A DNA stretch of 64,000 bases, from positions 136,979,894 through 137,043,893 of the forward strand of contig CM070876.1 in the NCBI GenBank assembly GCA_036365515.1, written 5' to 3'. The notes under the pieces are model-generated. The model was not told where the DNA came from. It saw only the letters and a program-made list of their open reading frames with translations, and did not search any database. Of this stretch, positions 32,736 through 43,812 are shown piece by piece (position 1 is the stretch's first letter; each line of letters begins with the position of its first letter). A program made the translations under genes and the position numbers. The DNA is from Torymus aiolomorphi (taxonomy: Eukaryota; Arthropoda; Insecta; Hymenoptera; Torymidae).

Positions 32736-32848
32736 TGCGTGTGTGCGTGCGTGTGTGTGTGCGTGCGTGTGTGCGTGCGTGTGTGCGTGCGTGCGTGTGT
32801 GTGTGTGTGTGTGTGCGTGTGTGGGTATGTGCGTGTGTGTGTGCGTGA
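32702..32848. repeat. GT/GC microsatellite
   Basis: Alternating GTGT and GTGC units for about 145 bases right after the protease stop. The Cys/Val open frame across it is an artefact. Confidence 0.95.
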
Positions 32849-33238
32849 CTTAATTTTTATTAATATTTCTATTTAATCCTGCGTCACATTCAATTTTTAG
32901 TTTGTAATATTTCTTTTTTATCCAGAAACACATTCAATTTTTAGTTTATATTTACACTTTATGTACATTGTAAGTTTTAGAATTGTAAAAGCTGATGTGC
33001 GCGTGTATCCGTCTTTCTTAGTTTATAAGGTTTTGTATACTACGTTTGTCTTGGCCTTTTTTAGCTTGTAATTTTATATTATTCATATATTTGTAAGTTT
33101 AAAATGTATTTTTTTTAATTTGATCGAACAATAAAAAAAAAGTTAAACAAACATCGTATTCATTTAAAGACCTTGTTCGCTAAATTTAATTCCTTACCTT
33201 TTTTATCTTGAAACGAATATGTACTATTCCATGAAGAA

Positions 33239-33545
33239 AACCGAAAAGCATATGCGTAACGGTTTTTTCAAGTGGTGAAAAACACAGGAGGCGCTTTCTT
33301 CTTTGAGGCTTCCAAACATAATCAGCTCGAGTCACCGAAAAGCATATGCGTAACGGTTTTTTCAAGTGATGAAAAACACCTTAGCTGTTTCCTTTTTTCA
33401 AGTGGTGAAAAACACAGGAGGCGCTTTCTTCTTTGAGGCTTTGAAACATAAGCAGCGCGAGTCAGCGAAAAGCATATGCGTAACGGCTTTTCAAGCGGTG
33501 AAAAACACATTAGACGTTCCCTTTTTTCAAGTGGTGAAAAACACA
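33239..33545. repeat. Cluster of five imperfect palindromes TTTTTCA-AGTGG-TGAAAAA
   Basis: Copies at 33264-33282, 33358-33376, 33394-33412, 33487-33505 and 33523-33541. Three are preceded by the shared word GAAAAGCATATGCGTAACGG, and GGCGCTTTCTTCTTTGAGGC is repeated too. Direct repeats carrying a short palindrome resemble the hr regions of some large insect DNA viruses, which act as enhancers or origins. That role here is inference. Confidence 0.8.
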
Positions 33546-33850
33546 TGAGCCGTTTTCCTCTTTGAGGCTCAAAACCCTTAACGGGTAAATTTATGGTTCT
33601 GTTTCTCAAGGGCTCCGCGAGTTTCCCAGCGCTTCTCCCCACTCTCCGATACATACGCGTAAACGTTCATGATTAGGCGCTCGGATTTTACGTAACATTC
33701 GAGCAGCCAATCGTAGCTCGTGGTAGAAAGGAGGGGCATTCGCGCTGGAGAGAGAATAAGTACGGGCCTAGCCACGCCACCCTCAGTCAGTCGCTCTACC
33801 TCGACAAAATCGTGACATTTTTACCAACGTTAAGTCAGTATTTTTTAAAA

Positions 33851-34687
33851 ATGTCTCAAACAAAGCTAGTGCCGAATTTACTGTACAATTCGACTTGCGC
33901 TCTCAACAATTCGTACTCCAAATTCGTTTACGTTGGCTTGGATTATGCAGGTGGCTATTTCCGATCCGTCATCAGGTTCGGTGGGCATACATCACCGCAT
34001 AAATATATAACTCTGGATATCGACAGTTGGGAACAATTAAAAAACCATTTCAAGACCTTCGGAGAGTATCTATGGGCATCAGGCGATTTTGTTAAGCAAG
34101 GCAAATATGCAAAAATATATTAACCGCACCACGACATCGAATTGACCACAGCCTACGGTCATAGAACCGTATCAATCACCGATAAGCCACAAGTAACGCC
34201 GCCATCGTTCACCGTACATTACGAACACGAGGCTCAACAGTTCGACTTTGAAGACGATAACGCCAATCAGGAGGCAGCCGCCTCCACTCCCAGTGACGAA
34301 CCTGCTACAAAAAAAAAGAAGTCTGAAAAACCACCGAAGAGTATGATGCAGTATACAACTTTAAATGGATTGAAACAGTTCCAACAGTGTATAGACTATA
34401 AATTAAAAAAGTTAGAAGAAATGTCGGGTTTTGTGAACAAGGTTTTCGGTATAATGATCGATGTTATTAAAACGGAAGGAATTAGCAAAAACGACGTGCA
34501 TTTACTAGACCATATATTCATCGGCGTTGTATTTAATGAACTAGAAGACAAAATGAAAGAACTCGCGCTAAATCAATTAATTTTTGCAAATTTTAGCGAG
34601 AGTTCTCTCGAAATAATGTTTTTGAAAGTATATGCGGAGTATTTAACAATTCTAGAAAAAAATGTTGTTAGTGCGTTAAAAGTTTAA
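33851..34687 (+). pseudogene. Last Polinton gene: Lys-rich protein of unknown function, one in-frame TAA
   Basis: ATG 33851 (TTAAAAATGTC) opens a frame of 278 codons to TAA 34685-34687, interrupted by TAA at 34121-34123 (codon 91). N-terminal part: YVGLDYAGGYFRSVIRFGGH then KYITLDIDSWEQLKNHF. Middle: acidic and Ser/Thr-rich with a basic KKKKSEKPPK that could be a nuclear signal. C-terminal part: predicted helical, QFQQCIDYKLKKLEEM onward. I do not recognise a family with confidence. Upstream lies the palindrome cluster, suggesting its own promoter. AATAAA lies about 40 bases after the stop. Confidence 0.6.
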
Positions 34688-35234
34688 AAATGTACAAAAA
34701 TAATTTTTTTTTTATTTTATATAATAAAATGTATTTTACCTTATCACACTTTTTTATTTAAGGACCCCTCCTTTATACCTACTCCTATTCACGCCCCCAA
34801 CTTCTCATTTGCGCTAGCACGCATATATTTATATATGCAGCATTATACATAAGTCATTCGTCGAAAGACAACCGACAAGGCAACATCGTGGGGCCCCCGT
34901 TCAGCAAGCACCAGACCAAACCAGACGACAAAGAACCTCTCATCAACAAGGCAGACAAGAAAGACTCTTGGGCAAACAAAAAATATTCTCCACCACACCA
35001 TTCCTTTTCCACCAATTCCTTCTCCTTCCCAAAAAAAGATGGTTATTCAAAATATAACGAATAATAAACGGTCCCTTTAACGACAACATTTATGTTAATG
35101 CGAAAAAACTGTTCATAAAATAGAGGGTTTCACCCCGTTCAAATAAATAAAAATTTATTTTTCCTCATCATGCTTTCTTTATTTGCAGATCCTTCCTTTA
35201 CACCAACTCCCTATTCCCTCTCTCCCACAACTTA
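34688..35234. other. Duplicated 3' flank, no gene
   Basis: 34720-34805 and 35145-35235 are diverged copies (TTATTT ... CCTCCTTTAYACC ... CTCCTATTC-like words). AATAAA appears in both. Between them is unremarkable A/C-rich sequence. Confidence 0.55.
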
Positions 35235-35990
35235 TCATTGCGAACACACACACGCACACACACACACACGCACGGTCTGTATGGCGTAGCACGTATAGCC
35301 AAAGGTCTCGGCCCCCCACCACCACCACGAGTCAGGGGCATATACGAGGGCATGCGCGGACCAGATATAGCGGCATGGCGTCATGGAGGGGGCGATAAGT
35401 CGGGCATTGTTTACCCTAATTAGCTTGTGTTCACACACACACGTGCTACTGTAAACAATTAAATTAATGACCTTGTCACACTTGAGACACATACACACAG
35501 CACACGGTCTATACAACGAGAGGTCTTTATGGCGTAGCGCGTATAGCCAAAGGGCTCTCCCCCACCACCACGAGTCGGGATATATACGACGGCACGCGCC
35601 AGGCAGGTATAGCGGCATAGCGTCATGGCGCGAGCGATAAGTGGAACATTATTTATGGGTAATAATTCACTGCATTTTTTAGCCTAATTAGCTTGTGTTC
35701 ACACTTGGGGCCCATATACACAGCACACGGTCTATACAGCGAGAGGCCTCGCACCCTATGGGTCTTTATGGTGTAGCGCGGACAGCCAAAGCGCTTGCCC
35801 CCCACCACCTCGAGTCAAGGCATATACGGCAACATACGTGGAGCATGTATAGCGGCATGACGTCATGGCGGGCGCCATAAGTGGGCCATTATTTATGGGG
35901 TAATAAATCACCCCCATTGTTTACACTAATTAGCTTGTGGCCACACTTGCTACTGTAAACACTTGAGTTAATGATCTTGTTACACTTGGG
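35235..35990. repeat. Tandem repeat, three units of about 240 bp
   Basis: Units are marked by TATGGCGTAGCRCGTATAGCC at about 35280, 35530 and 35767, by CCCCCACCACCACGAGTC, by ATAGCGGCATRGCGTCATGG and by CCTAATTAGCTTGTG. Period is 249 then 237. A further partial piece reaches about 36060. The open frames inside are short and repeat-driven. It could be the Polinton's terminal region or an independent satellite. Confidence 0.8.
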
Positions 35991-36426
35991 GACCCATACA
36001 CACCGCACAGCGGGGTGCCACATGGCCCCTACACACCGCACCACGGGGGGCCGTCTCGCTATACCGGTCCCCTTACTACTTATAAATGTTTTAGCAGGAA
36101 ATACTATATTATACTTATGACTTAATTTACTTATAGAAACCCATACTTTTTTAATGAGATTTTCCTTATAAATCCATGTAAGTTTGTACTGTAAAAATTG
36201 CTATATTGTATTTCCCCATTAATACACATAAAATATGATGAACCTCATATAAACTTATAAAATATTTAATGAGAATTTTTTTTGGCTGATTAAAATCGTA
36301 GATATTTTATGCGGTTTTATAAAGTTCTATAGGGACGTTTCAAAAGGGAAGCAAATTAACTTTAGGGAAGCCACGTGCCAATCAATTGTCCGAGGTAACA
36401 GAGGTCGCTATCCTGCGCCCTCCTCA
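35991..36426. other. AT-rich spacer, no gene
   Basis: After a GC-rich scrap (about 36000-36070) the sequence is AT-rich with no open frame or repeat I can define. Confidence 0.5.
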
Positions 36427-37788
36427 CCCCTATAGAACTCAATATTGGAGCAATATTGCCTCAATATTGCTTCAACATATTCTCCATATTCGCTAATGTT
36501 CCCTCAACTTAAGTATACATGGATGCAACCATGGAGCAATATTGCTGCAAACCATGATTCCCGTTTTTCCATTGCTTTTTTAAAGTAATGGGTCAGACTC
36601 TCTGTCACAGCAATATTGCAGCAATATTTAGCCAATATTTATGAACACGAAAGGAATATTAATTTTATAATTCTATTTTTATGTTGATTTTTCAGATGAT
36701 TTTGCAATATTGTAAGAATATTTGTATAATATATATCAACACTAGATGAATGTTCCCGCATAGTACTGACTGTTGAAGCAATATTGCCTCAATGTTGCTT
36801 TGACATAAACGCCATATTCGCGAGACTTAATAACACCAGAGACACATTAAATTTGAAGTGCTTATGTTTTAAAATCAATCTTTAAAACGAACTTAATTTA
36901 ATTCACGCATATATGGCACAAAATTGAGTCCATATTGCAAAGGGGATATCAAAAACAAGACAAGCCTTGTAATTCAAACTCTCCGAAAGAGTCATCTCAA
37001 CGGTTGAATTACATGGCTTATATACTCTTGGCCATCCAGTGTATTCACAGAAAGCAGTACCGACGCGCCGCATAGCGGTGATAAAGGGGAACTTGTGATG
37101 GACGGCTCTCGGTAAGCAAGCTTCGGCTATTTATCCGGTATGCGGCGCGTCGGTAGTACTTTCTGTGGATATACTAGATAGCCGAAAGTATATAAGCCAT
37201 GTAATTCAACTGTTCAGATGACTCTTTCGAAGAGTCTGAATTACAAGGCTTGTCTTGTTTTTGATATCCTCTTTATAATGTGGACTCAATTTTACGTCAT
37301 ATATATACGTGACGTAAATTAAGTTCGTTTTAAAGATTGATTTTAAAACATAAGCACTTCAAATTTAATGTGTCTCTGGTGTTATTAAGTCTCGCGAATA
37401 TGGCGTTTATGTCAAAGCAACATTGAGGCAATATTGCTTCAACAGTCAGTACTATGCGGGAACATTCATCTAGTGTTGATATATATTATACAAATATTCT
37501 TACAATATTGCAAAATCATCTGAAAAATCAACATAAAAATAGAATTATAAAATTAATATTCCTTTCGTGTAGATAAATATTGGCTAAATATTGCTGCAAT
37601 ATTGATGTGGCAGAGAGCCTGACCCATCATTTTAAAAAAGCAATGGAAAAACGGAAATCATGGTTTGCAGCAATATTGCTCCATGGTTGCATTCATGTAT
37701 ACTTACGTTGAGGAAACATTAGCGAATATGGAGAATATGTCGAAGCAATATTGAGGCAATATTGCTCCAATATTGAGTGCTGTAGGGG
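36427..37788. mobile_element. Foldback (palindromic) element, copy 2, complete
   Basis: Ends CCCCTATAGAACTCAATATTGG and TGAGTGCTGTAGGGG. The arms are inverted copies of about 630 bases. The unpaired centre (about 37060-37165) includes GATAAAGGGGAACTTGTGAT. Compared with copy 1 (1-997) the centre reads in the opposite direction, so the two copies lie in opposite orientations. No protein-coding capacity. Confidence 0.88.
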
Positions 37789-38299
37789 CAATTAGAATAT
37801 ATCTAAAATCCCAAAATGAACAGATGATTCAATTACAACGAATAAAAAAATGCAAACCAAAATAGGCGGGCGAGGCAAGAACCAAGCTCAAATAGTATAT
37901 TTTGTACCAAGGGCGTTAATTGGGTCTTTTTAGACCGAGTGTGGAGCATACAGTACTAGTCAGAGGCGGCCAAGCACGAACCAAAGGCGAGTGCATTTTA
38001 CGAACCGTAGAGGAGTACTGCAACCACACGAGGTCAAAAAGCCCACTTAATCTGTCATTTTTTGTGACACAGATTTGGATTTTCGCTACGGCACTTTTGC
38101 GCCTGCTACGGCACTTTTGGGCCCACATCAGCATTTTTGCGCCCGCTGGTCTAAAATCTGGTACTTAGAACCTGTTTGTTAGGTTCAAAAAACGCGAAAA
38201 TCGTGCCTCTGTTACAATAAATATTATATTATTCTAGAAGTAAGGTGGATAATTCAATTTCAATAAAATAATTTCTATATCCTAATTAAAACTTAGTAG
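37789..38299. other. Spacer with a small repeat, no gene recognised
   Basis: Overlapping open frames on both strands (about 37916-38168) cover a GCTACGGCACTTTTG(C/G) repeat. I see no domain. Confidence 0.45.
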
Positions 38300-38720
38300 T
38301 TTTACAAGAATATGTGCAGACAGAAGAATTAACGGGCGAAGGAGATTTAAATAAAATAGAAATCTGCAACCAAAGTAGCTGGGGGAGATAAGATTCACGC
38401 AGAAAAAAATCTACACAGATATGTGCGAGCGAAGGAGATTCCAAGAAACATAAGAAACCTACAACCAAGTATCCAGGGGAGCGAAACTATTACATAAGAA
38501 TATTTGCACGCAAACGGGTGGGAAAATGAAATTTGAAAGAAAAACCTAAAATAAAGTAGCCGAAGGAATCTATATTCGCTCACAAGAATATCTTCACAAA
38601 GGCAGGCGGACGAAGGAAATTTAAAAAAAAACTCCAAAACCTTAGTAGTCAAGGGACACGTGATTAAGCGCACAAGAATATATACATACAGACGAACAGG
38701 CAAAGGAGATTAAGAGGGTC
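38300..38720. repeat. Minisatellite of about 80-90 bp units, part 1
   Basis: Words CACAAGAATATNTNCA, CGAACRGGCRAAGGAGATT and an AAACCTACAACCAAGTAG-like segment recur about five times. The same unit appears at 43110-43330. Confidence 0.75.
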
Positions 38721-39548
38721 TTACATCCATAGTTAGTCTAGGAGCTGGGTACCGTCCCGTATGCAATAATATGTCTCCGGGTAAAAACAGGTGTTTCTTA
38801 TAGATTTTGACCCGTAGAATCCGAATATCGAGGTTAAAATTTGAAAAAAGTGGTAGAAATTGTTTAAAACGCATTTGTTTAAACAAATAAGAAACTGTTA
38901 TTATTTTTTGTTGGATAATTTTTTTATGAAAATTTAGGCTATTTTAAGACGAAATGCCCCTTAGCATTTTTTTCATAAAATTGATATTTCAAAATTTATG
39001 AATTTTTGAAGTTTGATTTTTACGTTTTTTTGCAACTTTGATTAAAAATAACTTTGGAAAAAATCAACTTTTTTTGAAAATGAAAGTTTCCTCTTATTCT
39101 TTGAGATGAAAACTATCATATTCATTTGTATTATTTCAAGTCTTACGTTGTTAACTATTTATTTCGTTATTTAACAAATACTGCTTTTTCGATATTTCCA
39201 AGCACTATTTCAATACACGGTTGGAGTAACGCGCGCATCCAGGGCTTTTCAAAATCATTATATTTGAAAGTTAAACCAATACCTAACTATTGGTACGATT
39301 GCAAACCAATTTTAATGTCTAATAAATAAACAACTTATTGTTTAAACAAAGAAAAAAACAATTATCAACATTTGACTTTTTCATACATAATATATTATAT
39401 TTCGTTTACTCAAAAATATAAAATTAAGGTAATGTCAAGAAATAATGAAAACAAATTAGAGAAGAACAAATATTTAATTTAAATATAAATACATATATAA
39501 AAGGGAATAACTAAGTAAAATATAATATTATTTGTATTTATTTTTACA

Positions 39549-39768
39549 CGTTTCATTTTTTTGACAGAAACAGAAGTAACACAACAACATGAGGTTTTAA
39601 TGCATGCTTTATAATGACAGTTCGGAAAAAAGTTTTAATTTTATTACCCCCTATGGATGATTTTGTGCCGAACTACCAATGTAAAGCATGCATCAAAAAC
39701 TCATGTTGTTGTGTTCAAGCAGCGATTGCATGTTGTTCATTCTGTTTCTGTCAGAAAAATGAAACGTG
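39549..39768. mobile_element. Nested small MITE
   Basis: About 27-base inverted ends (CGTTTCATTTTTTTGACAGA and the complement), an inner inverted segment AACAACATGAG, and GCATGC words. About 220 bp, non-coding. Confidence 0.7.
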
Positions 39769-41667
39769 CACTGAGAGAAGAGTTTAGTTCCCTCAAATAA
39801 ACATATTTATTTGATATTCCCTAAATTTAATTAATTTGTTCGAAATATTCTTTCATTAGATCACGATAAATATAACTTTAAAATAATTAAATAATCGCTT
39901 TTGGAGAGTTGAATAGATATTTATATGAAAAAAATATTTGGTAACTATTACCAAATCTTAATTGAGATAAATATTCCTGTGTTTATCGACCGTCAATCGA
40001 CCCAATATGCTTATACATTTTCTATATATGTGTGTGTGTGCACACCGAACTATAGTTTTGAGTACACCGAAAAAAAAAGTCTATTTCTGCTCGGGATCCA
40101 AGCGAAATCTGCTTTGCTAGCCCAAGCAAGCGGCGTAAAGCAACTTCTGCTCATCGACCCATGTTGTTTTTACTTGGCAGTAAAATGAGATATTTGCTTC
40201 GTAGAGGGCAGTAGAATTAACATGAGAAACAGTCGAAAATAATGGATGTATGTAGCTCACGTCTAGGCGTCAAACGTATCCATATAGCGTCGTCTAGGTG
40301 GGCGAGATCGACGATGATGGAGTCAAGGAAGTGCGTTCCGTACGTTTTTGCGTCTAGGTGTCGGAACGTATACAATGCGTGGTCCAGGTGTTCAAGGTGG
40401 CCAATGATGGAGTCTAGGTGGCGCGCTCCGTAGGTTTTTGTGTCCAGGTGGTGGAACATGTCCAAGGCGTGGTCTAGGTGTTTGAGGTCGCCGATAATGG
40501 AGCCTAGATGGTGCGCTCCGCAGTTTTTCGGGTCTACGTGTCGGAACGCATACAATGCGTGGTCCAGGTGTTCGTGGTCGCCGATGATGGAGTCTAGAAA
40601 GTGCGCTCCGTAGATTTCTGAGTCTAGGTGTCGAAATGTAGCCAATACGTTGTCTAGGTATTCGGGGTCGCCAGTGATGGAGTCTAGGTGTGCGCTCCGT
40701 AGGTTTTTGAGTCTAGGTGTCGAAACGTACTCAATGCGTTGCCTAGGTATTCGAGGTCACCGATGATGGAGTCTAGGAAGTGCGCTCCGTAGGTTTTAGC
40801 GTCAAAGTATCGAAACGTACACGTCCCGACACCTAGACTCAAAAACTTACGGAGCGCACTTCCTAGACTCCATCATCGGCGACCACGAACACCTGGATCA
40901 CGCATTGTATGCGTTCCGACACGTAGATGCGAAAACCTACGGAGCGCACTACCTAGACTCCATCATCGGCCACCTCGAACACGTAGATCATGCATTGGAT
41001 ACATTCCGACACGTAGACGCGAAAAACTGCCGTGCTGTCAGGTAATATATGCTTTAGTACCGCCTGGTCGGTAACGCTTTAAGAGTTAAGTAGATCGCAC
41101 TCGAGACACAGACTTAAATTGCTTTTATGCCAAGCAAAAATTGCTTTGGAGGTGTAAAGCAAAATTCACGAATCGCGCGGAAGGTTGATTCGATTGTAAT
41201 GAATACCTCAGACCGATGAAAATTCATGTAATAGCTGATGGTTGTAATGTCATTTCAAGAAGAGATTTGGAATAAAACGAAATAAACTAAATATTTAAGT
41301 GTTTTTTATTTTCCGACTACAAATAAATTTTCTGCAGTTGATCTTACTGTATATAAATATACGAATTAATAAAGAAAAATTTGATTTACTCTTAAAATTA
41401 TATTTATATTGATACAAAACTTATTTTATTCATATATGTACATATTTCAATCAAATATGACATATTTATTGTAATTCTATGCTTATTTATTAGAAATTAG
41501 AATTTGGTAATTATTAACAAATATGTTATTGTGCCGAACGACTACGTTTGGTTTGTTCAAGTATGATTTGGAAACTGTTACTAAATATTCATTTGCTTAT
41601 ATTTCAATTGATATTTGGTAGTAGTTACCAAATTTATTTGGCGTAACCAAATTCTTCTCTCAGTGTG
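39769..41667. mobile_element. Nested element with CACTGAGAGAAGA inverted ends
   Basis: Ends CACTGAGAGAAGAGTTTAGT and, complemented, CACTGAGAGAAGAATTTGGT. The subterminal CAAATAAA and TTTGGTAACTA words are also shared. About 1.9 kb with no transposase frame. It carries the 90-bp minisatellite. Confidence 0.65.
40230..41035 (-). repeat. 90-bp minisatellite open in frame, with an inverted part
   Basis: From 40240 to about 40815 the repeat reads on the minus strand as 30-residue units of the type FRHLDxKTYGAHxLDSIIGD followed by xEHLDHALYA. Four units form one 142-codon frame (40645-40217), with further units broken by a short deletion near 40690. From about 40818 to 41035 the repeat flips and the same 30-residue unit is open on the plus strand for two more copies. 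Period divisible by three and units differing mainly at few residues hint at former selection on a protein, but no start, promoter or family is recognised. Confidence 0.75.
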
Positions 41668-42554
41668 TAAGAATAAATATAAATAATATTATATTTTACT
41701 TAGTTATTCATTTTTATACATGTATTTATATTTAAATTAAATATTTGTTCTTGTATAATTTGTTTTCATTATTTCTTGACATTACCTTAATTTTATATTT
41801 TTGAGTAAACGAAATGTAATATATTATGTATGAAAAAGTCAAATGTTGATAATTGTTTTTTTCTTTGTTTAAACAATAAGTTGTTTATTTATTAGACATT
41901 AAAATTTGTTTGCAATCGCACCAATAGTTAGGTGTTGGTTTAACTTTCAAATATAATGATTTTGAAAAGCCCTGGATGCGCGCGTTACTCCAACTGTGTA
42001 TTGAAATAGTGCTTGGAAATATCGAAAAAGCAGTATTTGTTAAATAACGAAATAAATAGTTAACAACGTAAGACTTGAAATAATACAAATGAATATGATA
42101 GTTTTCATCTCAAAGAGTAAGAGGAAACTTTCATTTTCAAAAAAAGTTGATTTTTTCCAAAGTTATTGTTAATCAAATTTGCAAAAAAAAACGTAAAAAT
42201 CAAACTTCAAAAATTCATAACTTTTGAAATATCGATTTTATGAAAAAAATGCTAAAGGGCATTTTGTCTTAAAATAGCCTAAATTTTCATAAAAAAATTA
42301 TCCCGACAAAAAATAATAACAGTTTCTTATTTGTTTAAACAAATGCGTTTTAAACAATTTCTACCACTTTTTTCGAATTTTAACCTCGGTATTCGGATTC
42401 TACGGGTCAAAATCTATAAGAAACACCTGTTTTTACCCGGGGACATATTATTGCATACGGGACGGTACCCAGCTCCTAGACTAAGTGTCTTCTGGCGCCA
42501 AAATCTGCTGAAAAAAAAAGAAAAATGTAGTTTAAACACTATACAATATCTAGG

Positions 42555-43030
42555 GTAGACCAGGGCAAGATGGACAGAAGACAAATTAAGGTGTCCGTCT
42601 TACCCGGGTCTCCCCTATACTATAAAAATACATTATTTTTCATAAAATGGCCCAAGATATAATCTGTAGCCCTATTTCAATCAGAGATATAGCCTTTTCA
42701 ATTTTGTTTGCATTGGTGTAAGTTTTTGAAAAAAGTATTCGATGGATTATCATAGGACGACACCTAAATTACTTAAATTTATGTAGTTATGCCCCGATGA
42801 GTTGGAAATATGACAAATATTTCATTTCATAATTTTAAAATGCTACTTTTTAATTAATTAATTGCTTAATTTTAAGAGTTTCTGTAATTTTTAGCATTTT
42901 TAAATTATTTAATAAATTATTTTTCATTTTACCAACACTTCGGGCCATAACTACATAAATTTCAAGTAATTTAGGCCCCGTCCCATGACAATCCATCGAA
43001 TACTTTTTTGAAAAAGTTACACCAATGACA
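42555..43030. repeat. Inverted repeat, about 85-bp arms in a 475-bp unit
   Basis: 42714-42801 and 42942-43025 are complements (GTATTCGATGGATTRTCATRGGACG, CTACATAAATTT). It is flanked by a CAGGGCAAGATGG/TTACCCGGGTC-type edge at left. No gene. Confidence 0.6.
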
Positions 43031-43081
43031 AAAAATTAAAAGAATTATATCTCTGAGTTTTTTTCTTTCTTTTTCAACTGA

Positions 43082-43812
43082 TTTTGGCTCCAAAAGCCAC
43101 TAATTGTAAAATTCCCTTAAATCAAAAAGACCTACAACCATCAAAGTAGCCGGAAAGTGCTACATTGGAGCACAGAAAAATCTGCACGCAGGCGGACGGG
43201 TAAAGGAGATTAAAAAAAAAATCCAAAATCTGAGTAGTCAAGGGACGCGTGATTAGCGCACAAGAATATCTCCCTGCAGACGAACAGGCGAAGGAGATTA
43301 AAACAAAAGAGACCTACAATATATTGACGCCTCGTACGAAAAAAAAAACACAACTCAGGCCGTTACAAAATCTAGCACAACTCGATGTATTTAGACGAAA
43401 AAACGCACAACTCGCGGCGCCTGGACGAAAAAAAGCACGACTCGCGGCGCCCGGATGAAAAAAAGCGCAACTTGAACGCTTAGATTAGACCTCTTTTATT
43501 AGATTTATTAGATCGCTCATTTAGATGCAATAATGAATAAAATAAAATTATATAAGCACGAGTTCTCTTTGAGAAAGCAATCTGCTAATGTAGTTAACAA
43601 CAGTTTTTAGATCCGTTCTTAACTAAAAAACGAATGAAAAAAAGAAGCCCGTAGATTGTCTAATTTCTTAGCTCCCGCCCGAGTTGTCTGGTTTCTTAGC
43701 TCTCGGCCGAGTTGCCTGATTTCTTAGCGCTCAACCAAATTATCTGGTTTCTTAGCTCTCGTCCGAGTTGTCTGGTTTCGTAGCGCTCGGCCGAGTTGTC
43801 TTGTTTCTTAAT
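43082..43812. repeat. Minisatellites (three kinds), no gene
   Basis: 43110-43330 continues the unit of 38300-38720. 43335-43460 has a short GCGCCYGGACGAAAAAAAGC repeat giving a spurious 69-codon frame. 43660-43812 holds about five 27-bp units containing GTTGTCTGGTTTCTTAGC. Confidence 0.8.

Larger units (their letters stand above)
32698..33850. other. Long non-coding gap in the Polinton
   Basis: Begins with a GTGTGC microsatellite, then AT-rich 3' flank with several AATAAA-like words. It continues with a cluster of imperfect palindromes (33239-33545) and ends with a promoter-like stretch containing TCAGTCAGTCGC near 33784-33795. I see no coding sequence in it. Confidence 0.6.
22178..34687 (+). 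mobile_element. Polinton/Maverick element, 5'-truncated and inactivated
   Basis: A plus-strand block with protein-primed-type DNA polymerase B, FtsK/A32-like packaging ATPase, retroviral-type integrase, two jelly-roll capsid genes, adenain-type protease and several Polinton-typical small genes. Base composition is visibly richer in G+C than either flank. Neither terminal inverted repeat is identifiable. The left end is cut at the interspersed repeat boundary (about 22178). The right end is after 34687 and may include the tandem repeats to about 36060. Polintons replicate with their own polymerase and are thought able to form virions. This copy cannot, because most genes are broken. Confidence 0.92.
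38736..42481. mobile_element. 3.75-kb element with about 0.8-kb inverted repeats and TA target duplication
   Basis: Ends GTCTAGGAGCTGGGTACCGT and the complement at 42462-42481, flanked by TA on both sides. Arms 38736-39549 and 41668-42481 are nearly identical. No transposase is present. The interior is filled by nested insertions and a minisatellite, so it is non-autonomous. TA duplication suggests a Tc1/mariner-type mover, inference only. Confidence 0.82.

Noticed and set aside
32624..32848. Cys/Val-rich open frame after the protease
   Set aside because: Pure GT/GC microsatellite translation.
22178..34687. Alternative genetic code or programmed readthrough explaining the Polinton stops
   Set aside because: All three stop codons occur, at unrelated positions, one at codon 5 of the protease, and PolB has frameshifts as well; simple decay is the easier reading.
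39126..42088. Matching 67-codon open frames at both ends of the 3.75-kb element
   Set aside because: They are the two inverted-repeat copies of one non-coding arm; sequence lacks any known domain.
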